Below are positions 37,631 through 51,020 of a DNA stretch of 64,000 nt, piece by piece. Location of the stretch: positions 785,963-849,962 of the forward strand of contig CACRXP010000011.1 of the NCBI GenBank assembly GCA_902702965.1, given 5' to 3'. Source of the stretch: Spirometra erinaceieuropaei (lineage: Eukaryota > Platyhelminthes > Cestoda > Diphyllobothriidea > Diphyllobothriidae). Positions within the stretch are counted from its first letter, which is position 1, and each line of letters opens with the position of its first letter. The notes under the pieces were generated by a model. The model was not told where the DNA came from. It was given only the letters and a program-made list of their open reading frames with translations, and did not search any database. Made by a program: the position numbers and the translations under genes.

Positions 37631-37929
37631 TCTGTATTTTAGTTTATATCTTTATACAACGACAATTTCCTTGTTTTTTTTCTATTTGCTCGACGATCTG
37701 CATGGACAGGTTTTAAGCTCTTCTACCCGATGGTTTCACTCGTTTGCAAAAAATCAGCTCCTCCGTTATTGCCGATTATATAAAGAAAATTGTTATTTAC
37801 CAAGTATGCCAATCTAATTAAAATTGATATTTATGTTTTCACCTGACTGAATGTCGTCTGTCATTATTTGGAACTATGTTTGATTCGTTTGGACTGTTTC
37901 CGATCGCCAAGGGCTCTTCGTTAACTTAC

Positions 37930-38890
37930 ATATAGACAGTGACTTGCAAAATGTTATCCAAAATTCTGAAATACGTTTTCGATTAGAAAGGACTTCTTAG
38001 GTGGGGTTTCAGCATTTGTTATCATGCGGAGTAATCCTCTGATATTTCAGACCCGCCAGAATATTAACATTTGAATGTCTTTTTTGACCTCCTGTGAAAA
38101 TGTGTCAGTAAAAATGAGCACTTTAGCAGTATACATTTTTCGCACAGATTTTTGATGGCTTTACGAATTCAAACGTATATTTAGATAACATACATAAAAA
38201 TATTCCTTTTAACCCATATGATAACGAACCACGTCATCCCTGCTCTGTATACCCGACAAAAGGTCTAAAATCATGAGATCGTTAAGACGGTGCAATGTCC
38301 ATTCATATAACATCGTATTTGTACGTTTATTGACGCTCCTCATGGAATATAAAACCTGGCCCTCATTCATTTTAAGATGCTAAGAACTCTGCATTTTATT
38401 TTTTTAAATACCTAGAGGAATATATGATCTTCCTTACTCGGGCATAATATACTTTTTAGACTGAAATTGGTAAGTGCTAACGCAGCGGCTGATATGGCTC
38501 AAAATTATCCCATAATTGGAAAACTTTTTAAAAACCCAAATATACCTCATTTTGAGTAAAAAACGTGGATATGACGCGATTTACTACTAAATGAGCAAAA
38601 GAAAGCATATTCTTGTGAATACTTTCTATAAAATACATTTAAATTTATAACGCCGTTGAAGATCAATGTGGAAGACGCATGGTACTCAAGTAGCTACATT
38701 TTGCAGTGTGAGGTTTCTACAGGAAGCCAAAAAGAAGTGCATTTAAAGGTTATCATCCCGGCAAGTCCAAAATATTGTAGGAATATGTCGTTTAACAGTT
38801 AATATTATAATTCCACTTAAGTAGTCCTTCAAAATTGAAAACGCATTTCGAAATATCGGCTGACATTTCATGAGATCGGTCACTGACAGC
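37930..38890. repeat. Foldback element in tandem copy 2
   Basis: Same element as 34230-35190, duplicated with the unit. Confidence 0.5.
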
Positions 38891-39976
38891 ACATTTTATT
38901 CCATTTTCTACAAATTTTTATCAAGTGTAATTCGGTTATACTCTTCCCTAATGCAAAATTTTAAAGCATGCCAGCTCTGCTCAAGTAAATACAGTTGTAC
39001 TGCAGAGTGGAATCAGTTATCGGATCCAAAAACTGTCGCGTAGGCGATCGCAAGGAAGTCCCTTAGTTCGGAAAATGCTTCGTTATCACCCATCGCAATT
39101 TGGAGACGTCTTCTATGGCTTTTTAGAATTCAGAAAATTGTTGAGGACTTCTGATTATCAAACTGCTGTTGATTTCGAATTTTTAAACTATTGCTGTCCT
39201 ACGTTATTTTCATGTTCCCTCTCCGAACGCTTGGTTGCTTCTAAAATCCACATTTTCCAACCTAGATGTTTTTATTCGCTTTCGTGGACAGTATGCTAGC
39301 GGGTAAATTGTCAAAATTGGGGAATTCTTAGGAGAAAATCTGTGTTTAGGTCTAGCCGTCTTTTGTAAAAAGTTGATATAGCAATTTTGTCTAACGGCCC
39401 CACCCAACCGCAACTTGGACTAAAAGTACTATATGAATACAAACAGCGACCGTTACTTTATACGATGACGTTGTGTTTCGAGGACTTTAACCTCTGGAAC
39501 AAAAATATCCTGCTCTTATCCTAAATCTTTAGCAACGTTGCCTTGTTGATCAATATTATCCCGCATATTTAAAAATTTAAGAAAGAATGGGACTGACCGA
39601 GAAGCCGAAGCAACCTTAGAAGACAAAACGTGCTTTCAGTTGTTTTAAATTTGCCATTCGAAATTACGTATTTGGATTGATGTATTTTGAGGAAACTATT
39701 TCTTTTATTATATCTGATAAATTTAGAAAAATTGAGCGCATTTTGTTGCGAGTCTGAATAAAGTTGAAGAAATTTAATCTAGAGGCATTTCTGAAATAGT
39801 GATTTGGCGTTGGTCCTACTGCTTTAAGACAACGCGTACCCAGATTCGCGATCCGGCGTTTTGCACGGCTGGTGCTGAAGCAGAGTTAAAGGCGGAAAAT
39901 AATATTCCGTCAAAACAAATCCTATCCCTCCCAAGCACCCCTTTCACCCTCTGCCAAGTAGTCTGTTCTGTCATAT

Positions 39977-42249
39977 TCCAAGTTAAGGACCCTAAAAAAT
40001 AAATATACTCACTGCCCGCAGCGCTAAAACCCGCCGACAAACGAAGCTACTGGTGGGGTTTGGGCCTTACTATGCGGCTTTGCCAGTTTTACTCTCCCAC
40101 TCTCTACCTCCCACGACGTGGGTGGCAGGGTTCGCTACAGGCAAGTGAATATGCAGAACACCTCAGTTTGCTTGTTTTGTAGCGTCGCGCAAGCAACAGT
40201 TACCTAAGGAATCGACCGGCTGGCCCTGATACGAAGGTGAATACAGACAGAACCACGACGCAGTGTGCTCGACTTCTGGTGGTGATTGCAAGTCCTCTTC
40301 TGTTGCTCCTTCTGGTCGACAATCAGAAAGATTAAAATGCAGCAGAAACATATGTTTCTTGCGTTCAACTTGGGCAGGTGCAAGTGCAGAGCATGGTCAC
40401 GGGAGGGTAAAGGTCACATCTTATGGTTAAGGAGTAAAAAACTACGCTAAGTGACAAAATGATAACCTGGAGATCAAAAAGTTTGCTCTATCGTTCTTAA
40501 CCTGTTCAGCTGTTACCCCAAAAATACCAAAACTGTTTTACCTTTTTCACAACTGTACGTTTCGCAATTATGGCTGCACAGCATTCTGAGCTAAAGTATC
40601 TGTCCTATTTCCCGAAATGTTTGCAGAAATCCTGAAATGTGTTACCGATGTGAGAGGATGACCTGGGCGGGCTTGTAAGACTGCTTATTATGCAGCATAA
40701 TCTCGGGCGATTTCAGTCACGTCAAGACGCCGGCTTTTGAATGTACAAGTTTTCGGCCACTTACAAAAACCACGCACGGAAAAAAGTGACTATTTAATTA
40801 GTAGGAGTCTTTCACATCGACTTCTGATCGAAAATTCAAATAAACTTTACAATAAGACTAAGCTAGAGTATTTTTCCCATAATACTTTGGCAGCAGTTTA
40901 TGTCTCCAAATTTTACTTTTGAAGTTAGGCTATCTTTCTTTTCCAATTAGGGTTTTTAAAAACTGTGAAGTGTTCACCCACATAAAATTGTGTCTGTCTA
41001 CTTATCAATGCTGCTTGTCCAATTTACAACACAGTCCATATCCAATGCAATATTTATGAGCTCTATATTATGTCGTCCTAGTTTCATAAAGAAATATATG
41101 CTTTTACTTGCACAAAAATCAGTCAGCGTATCAGTTGGAAATCCTGAGCTTAAAATCATCTGCTGGTCGGGTCAAAACTACCCGGAAATTTAAACAGTTT
41201 TCAAAACCTAAATGTGCCATTTCTTGAGGTATAATCTTTGAATGAGGCGTCATATTCTACCAAATTGTTACAAGAATGCATATTTCTGTGCATGTATAAG
41301 AGACCTGTCAAATGAAATGGAGATCAGATTTTCAGTGGCACTCACAGACGGACTGTTTAGATTTGGCAGCCACAGTGTTCTCACTCATCGGTCGTTTTTA
41401 GTTTGTCTTCTTATCGGAACAGGTGGATTAGGAAGAGGTGAATGAGACAGATGCAGCCTATGTCTATCCATATCGTGAGTCGACGGTTGGCGTCGTGGCT
41501 ATCAAACTGTCCCACTGTTGTCTTATTCTGCCCTGCCCAACAAATCGGTATGCAAGAAACACTTGCCGTAGGATCTCACTAGCTTCTTTTCTGGGGTTAT
41601 TAGCTTGTCACACTGATTTGCATTATTTGCCGACTGCGGCGGAATTTTCTACACTCCTTACCTTTATAGGACTATTTTCCTAACAGATATATGTGTCACT
41701 AGCCGAATTACCACTATCATTATCTTACCAAGAAACATGCTGTTCTAATGCCTGTCAGCATTCCGCTGCTGACATCTTACTGTTAATGGCCAAACTCTGC
41801 TTAGTATTCCCTGTCATGTACTGTAATGGGTCATTGAAAGTACAGCACGCATTCCCAATAGCTCTTCTTTTGCACTCAACTACCTGACCTCGTCGTCTGT
41901 GCTTTCCTCGGCCACACCCGTAAAGACCCCTATTGCCACCGGCCGCGTATTAGATGTGGCTGGAGTTTGCTTATGTCAGATGGGGCTACATAACCACAAC
42001 CGGCCCTTATATTGATATGATTGCTCTTTGTCCAAGGACAAACGTATCGAGAGGCAAATCACTTCCGTTTAAAAATGCAAATAATTGCCAAAACCATTAA
42101 AATGCGCATTTACTTCTACTTATTACGGTTCCAGCGGATCGCATTTTTTGTCTCATTTATTATTGATTAACAATTCACACTTGTATAAACAAGTCCAATG
42201 CAAAATAGTCTTATTTCGTAAAGGAGGAATGCGATCTATTAAGCACTTA
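39977..42249. other. Unassigned DNA, partly old foldback-element sequence
   Basis: Segments at about 40600-41250 resemble the interior of the foldback family. No gene recognised. The plus-strand frames between 41242 and 41887 have no motif. Confidence 0.35.
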
Positions 42250-43225
42250 CAGTAGATGTGCTAACTCATAAAATGTCAACCAAAATTTCGAAATGCGTTC
42301 TTGTATCGAAAAGATAAATTAAGTAGTGTTGTAAAACTAATCATAATGATCCAGTTGCCTCAGGGTGTCGGCTTTCGAAAAAACTCATTTTCGACTACAG
42401 GCAAGATCTATACTCTGCAAAAAATGATTACTTAATTAGTATGCAATTTTCTCATTGATTTTCGATGCATTTGAAAATTCAATTATATTTCATGGAAAAC
42501 ATGCATAAAAATATTCATTCTTTTAATTATTAGGCAGAAAATCACGTCTTCTTCCAAGTTCGTACTCAAAAGAGGAGTATAATTCGGTTTTAAAGAACTT
42601 TTTTAATTCCCGAATAATTTTCGACCCGATCTGCTGTTACACTTGCATTCAGGGTTTCAAAACTACGAGCTGTATATTTTCCATGTACGGAAAACCATGC
42701 ATTTCTCTACGGTGTTAAGAGGAGACTATATGGGGTTCATAAAATTAAGCAGTGGATTTGATCCATATTGCTAACTTTACAAGCCACATTCGTAAATGCA
42801 GATACATGACGTTTCATGAACGGCCATTTAACGGTATTAAAAAATCTCACAATTAGAAACTTTTTTAAAACCGAATTATACTCTTCTTTTGAGTATGAAA
42901 TTGGAAGAAGACGTGATTTTCTGCCGAATAAGTAAAAGAATGAATATTTTTATGCATATTTCCATGAAATATAACTGAATTTTTAAGGGCATCGAAAATC
43001 AATGAGAAAATTGCATGCTTCTTAAGCAGTCATTGTTTGCAGAGTATAGATTTTGCATGCAGCCGAAAATAAGTTCATTCGAGAGCCGACACGCTGAGGT
43101 AACTGGATCATTATAGATTTATGCTGCAACATGATTAGTTTTACAACACTACTTAATCTTTCATTTCGAAACGAGAACGCATTTCGAAATTTTGGTTGAC
43201 ATTTCATGAGTTAGAACATCTACTG
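42250..43225. mobile_element. Foldback element with inverted arms of about 400 bp, TA-flanked
   Basis: The ends read CAGTAGATGTGCTAACTCAT and, inverted, ATGAGTTAGAACATCTACTG. The left arm (42250-42650) and right arm (42840-43225) are inverted copies around a core of about 190 bp. TA flanks both ends, as in Tc1/mariner-type target duplication. No transposase frame is present, so it is non-autonomous. Related copies lie at 47701-48687, 46305-47275, 34230-35190, 37930-38890 and 22598-22925. Confidence 0.8.
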
Positions 43226-43311
43226 TACGTTTAAAATTACCAGCCATTACGGTTCAGCTGTTTTCTGCTACTTAGGTTTTTCACATGAGCTGTGGCAGAT
43301 TTTGAATAATT

Positions 43312-43685
43312 CATATTGACCCATCTGTGAAAAACTCGGCGCTTCGGTGGGATTCGAATCCACGACAGTAAGGGAAAGGTTGTTGTACAGCCAACGCTTT
43401 AACATCTATGACTTACGTGAGCTTGGTAGTCATCTGGTGGATTCTAGGTGAATTACTTAGGAAATCCTGCTTGGGCAGTCAACTTACTGTATCAGATTTG
43501 GTGGATTCCAGACGTTGCAGTAGGTGGAGCGGGTAACTTGACCCAAATGTGATTAAACTCGCGCCATCCAGCGGGGTCTCGCAGCTCACCTGGTTAGAGC
43601 TTTGGCCGTACTAAAGCCTCCCCCTTACAGTCGTGCGTTCGAATTCCACCGCCGAGTTTTTTACGGTTGGGTCAATATGCTTAAG
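43312..43685. mobile_element. Composite repeat with two inverted tRNA-like heads
   Basis: The ends are inverted: TGTGAAAAACTCGGCG on the left and GCCGAGTTTTTTACGG on the right. Inside each end is a B-box-like sequence (GGGATTCGAATCC reversed on the left, CGTTCGAATTCCACC on the right). The right head also has an A-box-like GCAGCTCACCTGGTTAGAGC. The core at 43440-43560 recurs inverted at 50215-50350. It looks like two SINEs joined tail to tail or a SINE-derived foldback. Confidence 0.65.
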
Positions 43686-44984
43686 TTTTTGTAGGAGTGT
43701 TAACTGCTTGTTGGAACGAGTAAAATTTTCCTGGAAAGCTCATTTATACCTACCTATGCTACCTTGAAGAGTACTTCTGTACCTCTGGCAGTTTCCCGGC
43801 GTGTGCGTTGAGGAATACATTGTTTGCTTCAAGTATCTGCACCATGCGAACAGTTAAATAAGTCGGGTGACGGCGTTATGAAACAGTTGACTCATCTGCT
43901 TTCCGTCAGATGAATAACTGAACGAAAAATTTTGCCCATTTAAGATTTTTAACGAGTCTTGCAGTAGTCATGCCACCTACTGACTGCCTTTGTTATGAAA
44001 TAACTCCTGTGCGTGCAAATCTACTCCGCAATTCCTTACCACTTGCACTGGACAAAAGGAATGCAGTCAACAGTGCTGAAAGAAATTCCCTCGAACTCGT
44101 ATCTAAGTCGAGGCATACAGTGCTAAAAAGACATAAAAATGCGTCGAGAATTCACCCCAATGGTGTAAAGAGGACATTTTTTAAAAGCTTCATACGCAAT
44201 TCCATATAAAGAAAACCAACGGATGATAAGAGGGTAGCACACTTTCAGTGTACCCAAGACAGATGTGGGTGAATGACAACACTACTTATATAAATTTTTA
44301 TATAAAAACAGTGAACGGTAAAAGGCTAGGCAAAATGGGACAGGTTCACTCAAAAACTGGCCAGCTGAATGTCTGCAGTCTTGATAAACAGATGACACGA
44401 CCGTCACCTACGACCACACAAGGCAAAAAACTTGATCGTCAAGTACATGTATATCCGGTACAACGCGACGGCGTGTGCGTCACTTAATCACAGAAAGAAG
44501 CATTATCACCTGGCACGCGAAGAGAACAGATCTTAAAAGGTAGCTTGACCGACTTTACTCAGCAAAATGTATTCAGACGAATCTTTTGTGAGGAACACTT
44601 GTCGAAGCAGTCCTCAGAATAAAAGATACCGGTTCTCCAAAAGGAAGTATATTTGAATACTTCCGGTGCAACATTAGATTTTTTCGTTGTGACCCCAAAA
44701 CTTCCGTTTGTTCGTGCAGTTTTAACCGGTGGGATGAAACATTTGGATTTTCTGCTCGTCCTACGCTGTCGTACTTGCTCAGATAAACCAACCCTTACTG
44801 CTAAGGATGAGAGATAACGTATCCTCTCCGGGTACATGGAAACCCGATGACATTCCTAATGCACTGCTCAGACTAAACTCAGAGTTCAAAATACTCCTTG
44901 GGAATCGTGCCTTTCACTAAAAGCGCAAATTATTGAAGTTGTCTGAGCTGATAGAAGCGAACAGGCGAGTTCCAGATAGCAGTT
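43686..44984. other. Unassigned DNA
   Basis: No gene recognised. Plus-strand frames at 43970-44209 and 44248-44487 read like polar protein but have no known motif. Confidence 0.3.
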
Positions 44985-45090
44985 CAGAAAATGAAGATGC
45001 GATCACTGGAACAAGAAATTCATTAGCCTGACTTTCGAATTCTCACTCGAATCCATCATCAGAGACATTCGCAGATAAAGGTGTGACTAT
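44985..45090 (-). repeat. Solo PLE terminal segment
   Basis: The minus strand reads TCTGATGATGGATTCGAGTG, then AGAATTCGAAAG, then a block ending in GTGATCGCATCTTC. It matches the terminal block of PLE (c). No coding part is attached. Confidence 0.7.
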
Positions 45091-46304
45091 TCCCCGTTGT
45101 CTGTGCCTATACAGTTGTCTGAGTATTAAGTCTTCGAGGCAATAGCTGTAGCCTGTTAACAAGCGGATGACTGTAAAATCAAAAAGCTTGGCAATAACGC
45201 AATGCTGTGGTCCAATGAAAGTCCACAAATTGAGTGTCCTGTTTCGACCTTAGGCTTGGTTACGTGGTTGACTGGTCTCTTCAGTTTTCTCGATAAAGAT
45301 TTAAAATCGGTCTGAAGATTTCTGTCAAATTGAAGGCAGCAAGCCACGAGTCCAGATCTGGTCGCGGCAAACTTTGCCGTTCAGTATCACCTCATGTCAA
45401 TGTCAACACAATGTATTCACTCATAGTATAGCGGGGAGGGTGGGCACTCACATTTCACAAACTGTTAGAACTGCACACCGGTTTCACACCGCTGCTTTTA
45501 CTTCATTGACAAGTATATATGCACTGAAGCTCAAGGACAGAGAACGGTGGACCGCGATTTTTTACACCACTGGCCAAACTGTGTTGCCACGTCGGTAACG
45601 AGACATTCAACAACATTAGTAAGGTCACGCTCGTTTGGCAAAACTTATACAAATTTCCACACAGATGACAGTTCGATCGTCGTTGTCGACAATGTTCACT
45701 GTGTGCTCCACAGCAGGGTGAGATCAGGGACGGTTACTTGCATTTGATTTAGCTTATAGCGATATTATACTTGCGCTGAATCTACCGCACTACCTCTTCC
45801 TCTCCGACCTGATCCCGGTGTCAAGACAGAGCCAAGAAGACCGGAGGCAGAAGTGGACCCAAATGGCTAGCACGGCACAAACCCGCACCGAGGCGTATCA
45901 CCAACCCCCCCTGATCCATGACGTACACTAACTAGGATTTTGCACAACCAGAGGAGAGGGAAGCGGCTCGGATACAAAGGAGTGGGAGTTCCAGTGGGGC
46001 CACATTATGGAGGAGCCATCGCAGCCTGACCCCCAGTCCACCAGTTGGCCATTCAGCACATTGGACTGCATGTGAGGCCTGAGTTCCATTGTCAATTGGC
46101 AACCTCCATTGGTCCTGTTGTTTTTTAACAGAAACTCCGCATCATCCTCAAAGAAACTGTGTTCTTCCAAAGCGCGTTTCTCCCTAATCGCGCAGTTTAA
46201 ACATATTTATAGGGTCTTGCCGATTATCTGGACTTTCTGTTGCTTCAAAAATACTTGGAAAATGAAATATTATTAAGAGCCTAATCTCTGCACTTTATGA
46301 GGAC
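45091..46304. other. Unassigned DNA
   Basis: I see no supported gene. The frames here are short and overlap on both strands. Confidence 0.3.
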
Positions 46305-47275
46305 AAAAATAGGGACGTGCTATCTCATGAAATGTTAACTGGAATTCCCAGATGCGTTTTCAATTCGTAAAGTTCCCTTAAGTAATCTCTAATAGGAATT
46401 ATCGTGCGGCAAAGTATCAAGGTATTCTAATCCCAGGGTGCCGGCTTTCGAAAGATTTTCTTGTGGACGGGAGACATAAATTGAATCCCGTAAAAAATGG
46501 CTACTTAAGTAGCGTGAATTATTAGCATTGATTTTTGACACGGCAATCAATTCAAATATATCGTATGGAAAACACTCGCAAAAATATCCTCTATTATACT
46601 CGTTCGGTGGAAAATTATGTCTCCTTCAACTTTTAGGCCTGAAGAAGGAGTCTTTTTCGGCTTTAAGAAGTCTCTTATCATTAAATTTTCCAAGACCGTG
46701 AGATGCCCAATCATACAACGTCGCATCAGCATTTTTATTAAAGCAGCGTGTAAAGTGGACAAGGTTCACATTCATTACGAAATTTTATGGCCCTGTATGC
46801 CCTCTGTATAACAGCATATAAAAATCTGTGATTTTCCTTGCACAAAAAGTAAAAAGCTTGTAGCTAGTACATTTGAATCTAGGTGTAACGGCAGGCCGGG
46901 TTTAAAATTATTCGGGAATTTAGAAAATTTTTCTGAACTGAAAGACACTCCTTCTTTGAGTGTAAAATTTAAAGACTTACTTTGCTGCCGAAAGAATATA
47001 AGAAAGAGTATTATTGTGCATGTTTTTTTAAATACATATGAAGATATAAGGATATCAAGAATCAGTGCTAAACGCTCATGCCACTAAAGTAATCCTTTTT
47101 CTACGGGAAATTGTTCATGCAAGCGGTCGATATGAAGCTCATTCTTAAGCCGGAATTTCGACGTAACTGGAATATCTTGATATTATGCCACACGATAGTT
47201 AAATTTATAACCTTACTTAAATGGTCTTTTGGAATCGGAAACACATTTCGGAATTTTAGTCAGCAGTGTGTACTG
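46305..47275. mobile_element. Foldback element, diverged copy
   Basis: The left arm starts near CTATCTCATGAAATGTTAAC and the right arm ends near TTTCGGAATTTTAGTCAGC. The same inverted layout as at 42250-43225, with more substitutions. Confidence 0.55.
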
Positions 47276-47700
47276 AAGCGTATTCTGAGGCGGGACTTCG
47301 ACATCGTGTTCGTGACCAAAAGTTATGATCTAAAATTACGACCGAATAGGTTTTGTGGGGCCAGAAATCTAGGGCAAAGCAGGATTGATGGAGATATTTG
47401 AGATAACCCGTTCTATAGTAAAACGTCTAAGCCTGTCACTTATTGCCACCATGAACGCTAGATTCGCTTATAATTTTGTACGCCGTGGAACTTGCAAATC
47501 CCACCTGCGACGCAAATTAAGCCGTGTCAAGGACAAAGTGCTGACCTGTAGTTTCGAGTCAAAATGTGTTTGAGAACCCCTAACGAGCGATGGCCCAGAT
47601 TCCTGCGCTTTTAAACAAACAGCACCAACAGCAGGACAAAAGTGGTTTGAAATTAACTACGCGGTTTTTTGGTGGCGCGACCCTTCTGAAATCAAGCCTG

Positions 47701-48687
47701 CAGTAGATGGGCTAACTCAGGAAATGTCAGCCGAAATTTTAAAATGCGTTTTCGGTTCGGAAATATTGATTAAGTAGGGTTGTAAAACTAATCATCGTGA
47801 AGCATAATTCCATAATATTTCAGTTATCTCAGGATGCCGGCTTTCAAATAAACTTCTTCCCAGCTGCGTTCAAAAACTATACTCTGTAAAAAATGATTAC
47901 TTGGGTAGCATGCATTTTTCTCATTGATTCTCGATGCCCTTAAAAATTCTATTATATGTCATAAAAACCTGCATGCATGTATTCACTCTTCTGTTCATTC
48001 TGTAGAAAAAGACGTCTTCTTTAAATTTCATACCCGAAAGAAAGGTATAGTGCAGTTTTCAAAAACTTTTCCAATTCCCGAACAACCCTGAAATCCGGCC
48101 TTCCGTTACACTTGAATTGAGGGTTTTCAAACTGCAAGCCGCATATTTTCCCGTTACGGAAAGCCATACATTTCTTTGCGTTATTAAAAGGAGACCGTAT
48201 AGGTTCATAAAATTTAGCAGTAGATTTGGGCCATATTGTTAACTTTACAAGCTACATTGGTTAATGCAGAGACGTGGCGTTTTATGAACGGCCATTTCAC
48301 GGCATTGAAAAATCTCATAATTAGAAACGTTTTTAGAACAAATTATACCCTTCCTTTGAGCATAGAATTGGAAAAAGATGCCATTTTCTACTGAATGAAT
48401 AGAAGAGTGTATATTTGTATGCATGTTTTTATGAAATATAATTGAATTTTTAAGGGCATCGAAAATCATTGAGGAAAATGCATGCTACCCAACTAGTCAT
48501 TTTAGTGTATAGTTTCTGAATGCAAGCGGAAAGAAGTTCGTTTGAAAGTCGGCATTCTGAGGTAACCGAATGATTATGAAAATGTCTGCATGATGATTAG
48601 TTTTACAACCCTACTTAATTTATCTTTTCGAAACGAAAACGCATTTCAGAATTTCGGTTAACATTTTATGGGTTAACCCACCTACTG
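47701..48687. mobile_element. Foldback element, well-preserved copy
   Basis: The ends are CAGTAGATGGGCTAACTCAG and, inverted, TTATGGGTTAACCCACCTAC followed by TG. Long inverted arms, no transposase frame. It lies about 430 bp beyond the diverged copy. Confidence 0.75.
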
Positions 48688-50214
48688 TAAATCTAGGCGT
48701 TACGTCAGGGACTTAATAAAATTTCTTTCGAACGCCATTCCGTTCGTAATCCAAACGCAGTTTCCGGACAGCAAAAATCCTGATGTTCTCGTTTACTTCA
48801 GGTGCCGTTCCTTCTTATTTTACAGTTCTTGGTAAGCACTACTTATATGGCTAACGAGAACTGGTTGGAATACTAAAATCAAGATAACTATCGGGACTTT
48901 GCAGTTTAAGCCCAAACACTTTGGCATGCGTAGTTTCCGATATGCTCTTGAGCTCACGTCTTGCGAGGAGTGACGAAACTGCCACGTGTACATGTGGAAG
49001 ACGGCATTGCGCCCTCACACAGGCGACACTTTATTGGCACGGAAATTGGTTTAGTTCTGGGAGAAGGCGTAAACAAACTGAGAGAGGACCCACTGACTCA
49101 GGCTTATTAGGCCGCTGAAAGTGCATATTCACTTACTCCTCTGCTAGGGAAGAAATAAGGATGAAATCATGTGACATGCTACCAGACAACGCATTTCAGA
49201 GCACAAAAACAGCCAACGTTATATGTTTCGGCTCCTACCCAGGGGTTGCTGATATCTACGCCCAGATACCGGATTCTTCGGCTAGTCTATGCACTAGACT
49301 TTGGTTTAATTTTTGCCTGCCGTTAGACCTGCATATAATTTGGACATGGAGACGACGAGGTCCCGAATTCACAGTTTCTGATCTTATTCTTTCGGGTTCT
49401 CTAAATCAACTAATAATAGGTAGATGGTTTCTTCCACATAGATATACTTTACTCGCACTGGTAGTTTCTGCTGACCAAATTCAACTGCCCATTAGACGCT
49501 TTCGTTGGTAAGGACAAATTTTTTGGTCGACTCATCAGCAAGTATCTAGTTTGGCATGTACGAGTGGTCTTTTGAATTCTTCGGCCAACCGTTCCCAATC
49601 TACTTGTTCGTGTTTATGCTGTTTGAGAAACGTTCTGTTATTCCCTGCATAACTCGCAGTTTCAACTTTCCTATTGATCGAAATTTACCAATATAAGCAC
49701 AAGTTAGGTTTCAATGGTAGCAAAGTATACAGTACAACAAAAGGGTATTCATGAAAAGCCATGTGCATCTCTTTAGAGCAGTTTTCTATTTGTGATTGCC
49801 GGTGCTTTAAGACCTGTTAGTTTTGCTGATTTGTAGAATACTTTTTTATTAGTAAGGTTACTTATAAACACGGAACAAACAAAAGGACCTGCATAGACGC
49901 TTTACTTACTCGCCCTATCTTGTTTGTTTTCCAAATACTGAGTCTATGTGCAAGTAGTGTTGAACTCGGGGTGATATAAATGTTATTTTCTCACTTCAGT
50001 TGCCGAAGTGTCCGAAATTAATATGTCCTAATGTGTTGGTTTAAACTATTCGGTGCATATGAACTCTTTCTAAGGTTGCTGGTGAGACTAGTAAAGTGGC
50101 ATAACCCTCGTGGTTTATTTCAAACCGTTCTGTCCGTTTTAATTTGCTCTGGCACTGATTTGAGGCTCTAGCCATCTGAACTACGAGGCCCCAATATGAG
50201 ACATGAGTTTACTC
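48688..50214. other. Unassigned DNA
   Basis: No gene recognised. Plus-strand frames at 48921-49118 and 49161-49511 have no motif I can name. Confidence 0.3.
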
Positions 50215-50395
50215 ACATTTTGGGTTAAATTACCTGACCAACCTACCGCAACTTCTGGAGTCCACCAAGTCTGATACAGCAGGCTGAGTACCCAATTAGG
50301 ATTTCCTGAGTAATCCACCTAGAATCCACCGGATGACTACCAGGCTAACGTAATTCATGGATGTTTCCGGCAGATTTCGAATAATTCGTATTGAC
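50215..50395 (-). repeat. Partial composite repeat
   Basis: The stretch 50215-50350 is the inverted counterpart of 43440-43560. The following CAGATTTCGAATAATTCGTA matches the flank near 43290. A PLE fragment starts directly after it. Confidence 0.6.
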
Positions 50396-50404
50396 TGGAG
50401 GAAA

Positions 50405-51020
50405 GGTTGGCGAATCCCAAGAGCTTCGATGGGTTTTTACAGAAAATGCCTACTTACGCAACTTCGCCAACCGGTGCATGCGCAAACGAGACGAGCGAAA
50501 AAATCTCTCCGGCCCCAAATTCTGGCCAGCGATCTCGTACATCAAGAACTTCTTCGAGGCTGTTAGTCGTCTTCACGCACCACTTGGAGTTAAAGTTTCA
50601 CACAGGCCGACGGTCATCATAAGGTGTCAGGTGGTAAGACCAAAAGACCCACTGCCACGGCAAGAAATATCTGGAGTCGTCTGCCGGATGTGGTGCATTT
50701 GCGGACAAAACAAGCACGGCGAAGATACTGGGAGACTGTTCCGGACGCGAACCGCCGAACACGCGGCAGCGGTGCGGAAAAGTGACGCCAACACTCGGGT
50801 CGCGGCCTATTCAAAGAGGCCCGGCCAAACATTCGAGTTCGATCAGGCTGAACTCCCCCCGAGAGGGGATAATCGCGTGAGCACTGAGTTGTTTGAGCCA
50901 AGGTTCACAGGACTCCAATCTATTAACAAGTCCAGTAACCTTCCCACCTCATATCCGGTGCTAGGGCTTAGATTGGCCAAAGTAATTAATTACTGGGAGC
51001 GCGCAGGCCGGTAATCCAGC
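50405..51020 (+). mobile_element. Penelope-like element (e), GIY-YIG nuclease domain, open frame
   Basis: The only PLE piece with a long unbroken frame (50391-51014, 207 codons). It starts in the connector (YLRNFANRCMRKRDER) and continues through KFWPAISYIKNFFEAV, HRPTVIIRCQVVRPKDPLPR and GVVCRMWCICGQ. Then come TGRLFRTRTAEHAAAVRKSD and PPRGDNRVSTELFE. The YIG half of the nuclease motif, usually YVGETG in this family, reads HGEDTG, and a CSC cysteine motif is changed to CIC. The domain is therefore probably inactive although open. No RT precedes it. Confidence 0.85.

Larger units (their letters stand above)
36651..39976. repeat. Tandem unit, copy 2
   Basis: Matches copy 1 with scattered substitutions and an indel of about 50 bases near 39750 compared with 36060-36115. 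Unlike copy 1, the sequence runs on into unique DNA at 39977. Confidence 0.8.

Noticed and set aside
43570..43660. Apparent tRNA gene
   Set aside because: The A and B boxes are present, but the arms do not fold as a complete tRNA and the sequence sits at the end of a repeated element.
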